Part shown: piece after piece, positions 59,806 through 64,000 of the stretch
How positions within the stretch are numbered: position 1 is the stretch's first letter
Layout of the letters: every line of letters starts with the position of its first letter
Source of the DNA: Bacteroidaceae bacterium
GTDB lineage: Bacteria; Bacteroidota; Bacteroidia; Bacteroidales; Bacteroidaceae
Direction: 5' to 3'
DNA: 64,000 bases
Assembly: GCA_016280445.1 (NCBI GenBank)
Contig: JAEEGS010000033.1
Location: forward strand, 1-64,000
Notes under the pieces: generated by a model
What the model was told of the DNA's origin: nothing
The model's input: the letters and a program-made list of their open reading frames with translations, nothing else
Databases searched by the model: none
Position numbers and translations under genes: made by a program

Positions 59806-60708
59806 ATGAATCCAACGAGAGCGATATTGACCATCACGGGTAGCGACGGCACAGGCGGTTCGGGCGTGCAGGCGGACATCCGCTTCATTCGCGAACTGGG
59901 TGGGGTAGCGGCATCCGCCATCACGTCCATCACGGTGCAGAACACGTTGGGCATTCAGGAGTTCTACGACCTGCCCGCATCGACCGTGAGGATGCAGGTG
60001 GAGGCCATCATCAACGACTTGCAGCCACAGGTGGTGAAGGTGGGATTGTTGCGACGCATCGATGTGGTGGAAGCGGTGGCAGACGTGTTGCGTCGATACC
60101 GTCCCCGACACATCATCTATGCACCCGTGCTGGAATCGACGCGTGGCGAACGGCTGCTGTCGCCCGAGGTTTATGAGGCCATCGAACGCTTGCTCTTGCC
60201 CTTGTGCACGGTCGTTCTGGAGGCGCGTCATGAGGGTCAGCACGGTAAGGCTAACCAACTATCTTCGGCAGTGGCGGTGTTGCTCAACCGCGGAGAACAG
60301 CCCGATGAGGCGATGCGCCATGCTCGTGAGTTGTTGGATGAGTTGCCAGCAGGCTATGTGGAGCCGACGGGTCGCAGCGGAGAACTCTACAATCAGTTTC
60401 TCGACACCGTGGAGCGATTCTACCATCGCTATGCCGATGTGGCCTTCTATGCCGAGCAACTGAATGTCAGCCCTCGTTATCTGGGGCAGGTGACCCGTCG
60501 TATCGCAGGGCGTTCGCCTAAAACTATCATCGACGAGCGCATCACGGCCGAGATGGTCACGTTGCTCACTACAACCACGCGTTCGCTCAAGGAAATTGCC
60601 CATCAGTTGGGCTTCTCCTCACAAGCGCACCTGTCCCGTTTTTTCAAGAAACAGAAGGGTGTTTCGCCCATACAATATAGATATAAGGAATTAGAAGTTA
60701 AAGGATAA
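59806..60708 (+). CDS. ThiD-like domain fused to AraC DNA-binding domain
   Basis: ATG 59806 gives 300 residues; the frame extends upstream to 59734, across the promoter. Residues 5-175 follow ThiD (hydroxymethylpyrimidine or pyridoxine kinase): AILTITGSDGTGGSGVQADI, ITVQNTLGIQEFYDLP, VVKVGLL, YAPVLESTRGERLL. In normal ThiD about 70 residues follow, with VTPN and the catalytic GTGCTLSSA. Here those are gone: TVVLEARHEGQHGKANQLSSA joins the two flanks, with HGKANQLSSA where GTGCTLSSA should be, so the anion hole is lost. Residues about 200-297 are an AraC double helix-turn-helix (LNVSPRYLGQVTRRIAGRSP; LKEIAHQLGFSSQAHLSRFF). It directly precedes pdxS. A ligand-sensing pseudokinase regulator is likely. 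Confidence 0.85.
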   Translation: MNPTRAILTITGSDGTGGSGVQADIRFIRELGGVAASAITSITVQNTLGIQEFYDLPASTVRMQVEAIINDLQPQVVKVGLLRRIDVVEAVADVLRRYRPRHIIYAPVLESTRGERLLSPEVYEAIERLLLPLCTVVLEARHEGQHGKANQLSSAVAVLLNRGEQPDEAMRHARELLDELPAGYVEPTGRSGELYNQFLDTVERFYHRYADVAFYAEQLNVSPRYLGQVTRRIAGRSPKTIIDERITAEMVTLLTTTTRSLKEIAHQLGFSSQAHLSRFFKKQKGVSPIQYRYKELEVKG

Positions 60709-60722
60709 AATAAAACACGACA

Positions 60723-61598
60723 ATGGTAAACGAAAGACAAGACTTGAACCGTCAGTTGGCTCAGATGCTGAAAGGCGGTGTGATTATGGATGTGACTACT
60801 CCCGAACAGGCACGCATCGCCGAAGAGGCTGGTGCATGTGCAGTGATGGCACTCGAACGTATTCCTGCCGACATCCGCGCGGCTGGTGGCGTGAGCCGCA
60901 TGAGTGACCCGAAGATGATTCGCGGCATTCAAGAGGCGGTTAGCATCCCCGTGATGGCCAAATGCCGCATCGGACACATAGCCGAGGCACAGATTCTGCA
61001 AGCCATCGAGATTGACTACATCGACGAGAGTGAGGTGCTTAGCCCAGCCGACAACATCTACCACATTGACAAGACGAAGTTCGACGTACCCTTTGTGTGC
61101 GGTGCGAAGAACTTGGGCGAGGCGTTGCGACGCATAGCCGAGGGTGCCACGATGATTCGTACGAAAGGTGAGCCAGGCACAGGCGATGTTGTGCAGGCTG
61201 TTAGTCACATGCGACTGATGCAGAGTGAGATACGCCGTCTTGTCTCGATGAGCGATGATGAACTCTTCGAGGCCGCCAAACAGTTGCAAGCCCCCTACGA
61301 ACTGGTGCGTTTCGTGCATGAGAACGGCAAACTGCCCGTTGTGAACTTCGCTGCAGGAGGTGTTGCCACACCAGCCGATGCTGCGCTGATGATGCAGTTG
61401 GGTGCCGAGGGTGTCTTCGTGGGCAGCGGCATCTTCAAGAGTGGCAATCCCCGGAAACGTGCTGCCGCTATCGTGCAGGCGGTTACCAACTATCAGGATG
61501 CCAAACTGTTGGCAGAACTCTCTGAGGATCTCGGCGAGGCAATGGTCGGCATCAACGAACAGGAAATAGAGTTGTTAATGGCTGAAAGAGGAAAATGA
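60723..61598 (+). CDS. pdxS: Pyridoxal 5'-phosphate synthase subunit PdxS
   Basis: The 291-residue protein is a typical Pdx[55 protein letters not shown] (catalytic Lys about 80), [22 protein letters not shown] (second Lys about 148) and [20 protein letters not shown]. It makes PLP from ribose 5-phosphate, glyceraldehyde 3-phosphate and ammonia supplied by PdxT. The gene begins 14 nt after the ThiD-AraC gene and overlaps pdxT by 4 bp. Confidence 0.97.
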   Translation: MVNERQDLNRQLAQMLKGGVIMDVTTPEQARIAEEAGACAVMALERIPADIRAAGGVSRMSDPKMIRGIQEAVSIPVMAKCRIGHIAEAQILQAIEIDYIDESEVLSPADNIYHIDKTKFDVPFVCGAKNLGEALRRIAEGATMIRTKGEPGTGDVVQAVSHMRLMQSEIRRLVSMSDDELFEAAKQLQAPYELVRFVHENGKLPVVNFAAGGVATPADAALMMQLGAEGVFVGSGIFKSGNPRKRAAAIVQAVTNYQDAKLLAELSEDLGEAMVGINEQEIELLMAERGK

Positions 61599-62164
61599 GA
61601 ATAGCAGTTCTTGCCCTGCAAGGGGCGTTTAATGAGCACGAGCAGGTGTTGCAGCGACTGGGTGTGGAGACCTTTGAGGTGCGCCAGTTGTCTGATTGGC
61701 AACAACCTAAGGATGGTTTGATACTGCCGGGTGGCGAAAGTACGGTGCAGATGCGTCTGCTCTCCCAACTCGGTCTTCTCGAACCCGTGCGTGAGGCGAT
61801 TCTGGGTGGTCTTCCTGTCTTTGGCACTTGTGCTGGCATGATTCTCCTCTCCGAAGGGCGTCTGGGCACGATGGACATCCGTGTGCGTCGCAATGCATAC
61901 GGTCGGCAACTTGGCAGTTTCCACACCGAAGGACAAGTGGAAGGGACGGGGAACCATGTACCCATGACCTTCATCCGTGCGCCTTACATCGAGGAAATCC
62001 TTTCTCCCCGCTGTCAGGTGCTGGCCGAGGTGGACGGGCACATCGTTGCTGCCCAGCAAGGCAACCAGCTTGCCACATCGTTCCATCCCGAACTGGACCA
62101 AGACCTGCGCATCCACCAGCACTTCATGCAGATGGTTTCTGCAGTTTCAAGGCTCGTTGCGTAA
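61595..62164 (+). CDS. pdxT: Pyridoxal 5'-phosphate synthase glutaminase PdxT
   Basis: The 189-residue class I glutaminase has [44 protein letters not shown] (nucleophile Cys79) and [17 protein letters not shown] (His164, Glu166). It hydrolyses glutamine and channels ammonia to PdxS. ATGA overlap with pdxS indicates translational coupling. Confidence 0.97.
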   Translation: MRIAVLALQGAFNEHEQVLQRLGVETFEVRQLSDWQQPKDGLILPGGESTVQMRLLSQLGLLEPVREAILGGLPVFGTCAGMILLSEGRLGTMDIRVRRNAYGRQLGSFHTEGQVEGTGNHVPMTFIRAPYIEEILSPRCQVLAEVDGHIVAAQQGNQLATSFHPELDQDLRIHQHFMQMVSAVSRLVA

Positions 62165-62169
62165 ATACA

Positions 62170-62243
62170 TTCATGAATTGTTCATGAATTATTGACTTCG
62201 TCGCGCCAAAGGTTGCTTGTCTCGTTTTTTTGCCTTACCTTTG
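62170..62243 (+). promoter_or_regulatory. Promoter and twin palindromes before the fucosidase gene
   Basis: TTG (62213-62215), 20-nt spacer and TACCTTTG (62236-62243) form the promoter. Two copies of the palindrome TTCATGAA (62170-62177, 62181-62188) sit 11 bp apart upstream and could be an operator, or part of the pdxT 3' end. Confidence 0.6.
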
Positions 62244-62277
62244 GTGCTGGAAAGAATCACTAATGACGAGACAATCA

Positions 62278-64000
62278 ATGAAAAAGACTTTTTTGATGAT
62301 GAGCGTTTGTGCTGTTGCTGTGATGGCGACAGCACAGACGCTGCATTATAACCGCCCTGCCGCCTACTTTGAGGAAGCCCTTGTCATCGGCAACGGCATG
62401 ATGGGCGGCACCGTGTATGGTGGTACTGTGAAGGATAAGATTTCACTCAACGACATCACCCTGTGGACGGGCGAACCCTGTAACATGAACGTCTATTCGC
62501 CCGAAGCGCATAAGACTATCCCTGCCATTCGAGAGGCACTTCGCAAGGGCGACTATCGAGAGGCCGACCGTCTGCAACGTGATGTGCAGGGACATTTCTC
62601 GCAGAATTATCAACCCCTCGGCGAACTCTCCATCGAATATTTGGACACGCTCGGTGAGGTGAGCAACTATCGCCGTTGGCTCGACATCGGCAATGCGACG
62701 GCTCACACCGTGTGGCATCGGGGTGTGTATCAGTATGCGGTGGAGTATTTTGCCACCAATCCAGATTCGGGTATGGTCGTCCGCATCACGACCGACAATC
62801 CGCAGGGCATCCATGCACGGGTGTCGCTCGGCAGTCAGTTGCGGCATGAGAAACGGGTGGGGAACGATGGTGTGATGACGGTCGATGGCTATGTGGGTTA
62901 TGCCTCGTTGCCCAGTTACTATGATGCGAAAGAGAAGTTTGCCTACGATCCCAACCGTGGCATCCATTTCCGCACGAAGATGCAGGTGACGGCTTCGAAC
63001 GTGAGGTCTGACGGCCATGAGGCGGTGCTGATTGATGGCAGCAAGGAAGTGACCCTCTATCTTGTCAATGCCACCTCTTTCAATGGCTACGACAAAGACC
63101 CGGTGAAGGAAGGGAAACCTTATCAGGCAATCGCGGATGCACGGTTGCAGCATCTCTCGGCGATGGATTACAACGACTTGCTGAATCGTCACATGAACGA
63201 TTATAAGAACATATACGATAGAGTAAAACTCTCTCTAAGCCCCCTCCCAACCTCCCCCAAAGGGGAGGAGTCCCGTCCGGATGGTTCATCCCCCCTTGGG
63301 GGGACAGGAGGGGGGCTCCCAACAGATGAAATATTGAAGGAGTACCTCGACGAAGGTGTCTTCAATCCCGACCTCGAAGCCCTTTACTTCCAGTATGGTC
63401 GTTATCTGCTCATTTCATGTTCTCGCACCCCCAATGTGCCTGCCAACCTTCAAGGTTTATGGAATGAGTCGCTGTTGCCGCCTTGGTCGTGCAACTACAC
63501 CAGCAACATCAATGTGGAGGAGAACTATTGGGCAGCGGAGACGGCTGCCTTGCCAGAGATGCACCAGTCGCTTTTCACCTTCATGAAGGAACTGCAAGGC
63601 TCAGGCGAACTGACGGCTAAGGCATATTATGGTGTGGACAAGGGTTGGTGCCTCGCCCACAACACCGACATCTGGGCGATGACCTGTCCGGTGGGACTCC
63701 ATACGGGTGACCCCATGTGGGCCAACTGGAACATGGGCGGTGCATGGCTCTCCACCCACATCTGGGAGCACTATACCTTCTCGCTCGACAAGAACTTTTT
63801 GAAAGAATACTATCCTGTTTTGAAAGGGGCTGCAGAGTTCTGTCTCGGCTGGCTCGTCTCCACCAAGGACATGGGGGTGGAAGGTCCGGAGTACCTCATC
63901 ACCGCTCCCTCCACCTCGCCTGAGAACTGCTTCATCACCGACCATGGCTATCACGGCCGCACTTGCTACGGAGGCTTTGCTGACATCGCCATGATTCGCG
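62278..64000 (+). CDS. Alpha-L-fucosidase-like enzyme, GH95 (runs off the window)
   Basis: Open from ATG 62278 to the window end (at least 574 residues; GH95 enzymes are usually 750-850). It has a signal peptide (KKTFLMMSVCAVAVMATAQ), LHYNRPAAYFEEALVIGNGM, LNDITLWTGEP and the barrel motifs YFQYGRYLLISCSRTPNVPA, NLQGLWNESLLPPWSCNYTS, NINVEENYWAAE and HNTDIWAMTCPVG. GH95 members remove alpha-L-fucose or alpha-L-galactose. A run around residues 321-347 (SPLPTSPKGEESRPDG...) is an inserted repeat in the linker before LPTDEIL. The C-terminus is not seen. Confidence 0.88.
   Translation, partial: MKKTFLMMSVCAVAVMATAQTLHYNRPAAYFEEALVIGNGMMGGTVYGGTVKDKISLNDITLWTGEPCNMNVYSPEAHKTIPAIREALRKGDYREADRLQRDVQGHFSQNYQPLGELSIEYLDTLGEVSNYRRWLDIGNATAHTVWHRGVYQYAVEYFATNPDSGMVVRITTDNPQGIHARVSLGSQLRHEKRVGNDGVMTVDGYVGYASLPSYYDAKEKFAYDPNRGIHFRTKMQVTASNVRSDGHEAVLIDGSKEVTLYLVNATSFNGYDKDPVKEGKPYQAIADARLQHLSAMDYNDLLNRHMNDYKNIYDRVKLSLSPLPTSPKGEESRPDGSSPLGGTGGGLPTDEILKEYLDEGVFNPDLEALYFQYGRYLLISCSRTPNVPANLQGLWNESLLPPWSCNYTSNINVEENYWAAETAALPEMHQSLFTFMKELQGSGELTAKAYYGVDKGWCLAHNTDIWAMTCPVGLHTGDPMWANWNMGGAWLSTHIWEHYTFSLDKNFLKEYYPVLKGAAEFCLGWLVSTKDMGVEGPEYLITAPSTSPENCFITDHGYHGRTCYGGFADIAMIR
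63238..63317 (+). repeat. GC-rich palindromic element inserted in frame in the GH95 gene
   Basis: About 80 bp with terminal inverted repeats (AGCCCCCTCC / GGAGGGGGGCT) and two inner hairpins (CTCCCC-CAAA-GGGGAG and CCCCCC-TT-GGGGGG). It keeps the reading frame and falls in a loop between SLS and LPTDE. Base composition is unlike the surrounding gene. It looks like a mobile intergenic palindrome that landed in a tolerated site. Confidence 0.8.

Overview
The window is chromosomal DNA from a Bacteroidales bacterium, most likely a Prevotella-like member of Prevotellaceae. Support: nearly every promoter that can be picked out is the Bacteroidota type (TTTG or TTG, 19-21 nt, TAnnTTTG), Shine-Dalgarno sites are poor, and the gene content is typical (UpxY antiterminator, BspA-type leucine-rich repeats, DUF4837 lipoprotein, DUF5020 outer membrane protein, pectin-degrading enzymes). 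No rRNA, tRNA, CRISPR array or transposase was seen. The species call is an inference.

Layout. 1-3.6 kb (minus strand): a nucleobase uptake operon of two NCS2 permeases and a Tsx-like outer membrane channel. 3.6-4.1 kb: a gap holding a 23-bp-period array of small palindromes. 4.1-8.4 kb: two paralogous secreted macroglobulin-like proteins. 8.5-15.7 kb: pectin/rhamnogalacturonan side-chain enzymes (GH105, GH2, CE12) around a DUF4837 lipoprotein and a 57-residue 2x[4Fe-4S] ferredoxin. 15.8-51 kb (plus strand): a large capsular/exopolysaccharide locus with leader, Wza-like export lipoprotein, Wzc-like tyrosine autokinase, Wzx flippase, EpsG-type polymerase, about 14 glycosyltransferases, pyruvyl-, acetyl- and LicD-type modifiers, a CDP-polyol-type module, an initiating phosphoglycosyltransferase, a DegT aminotransferase and a FlaA1-type dehydratase. 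The locus ends with three related barrel/OmpA-like outer membrane proteins and a leucine-rich repeat protein. It converges on a upxY antiterminator gene, which is divergent from a GH106 rhamnosidase through a palindromic double promoter.

54.4-59.4 kb (minus strand): a small conserved protein, then a LytS/LytR-type two-component operon with an acetyltransferase and an AEC transporter, then a CotH-family protein. 59.8-62.2 kb: a PLP synthesis operon, pdxS-pdxT, headed by an unusual protein that joins a ThiD-like domain lacking its catalytic segment to an AraC DNA-binding domain. 62.3 kb to the end: a GH95 fucosidase, cut by the window edge, carrying an in-frame palindromic repeat insertion.

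The strongest leads are the ThiD-AraC fusion next to pdxST (candidate vitamin B6/thiamin-precursor sensor), the two 23-bp-phased palindrome arrays (3.7 and 28.8 kb), the symmetric eight-site array before the initiating transferase (38.0 kb), the mutually overlapping upxY/GH106 promoters, and the GC-rich palindrome inserted in-frame in the fucosidase.
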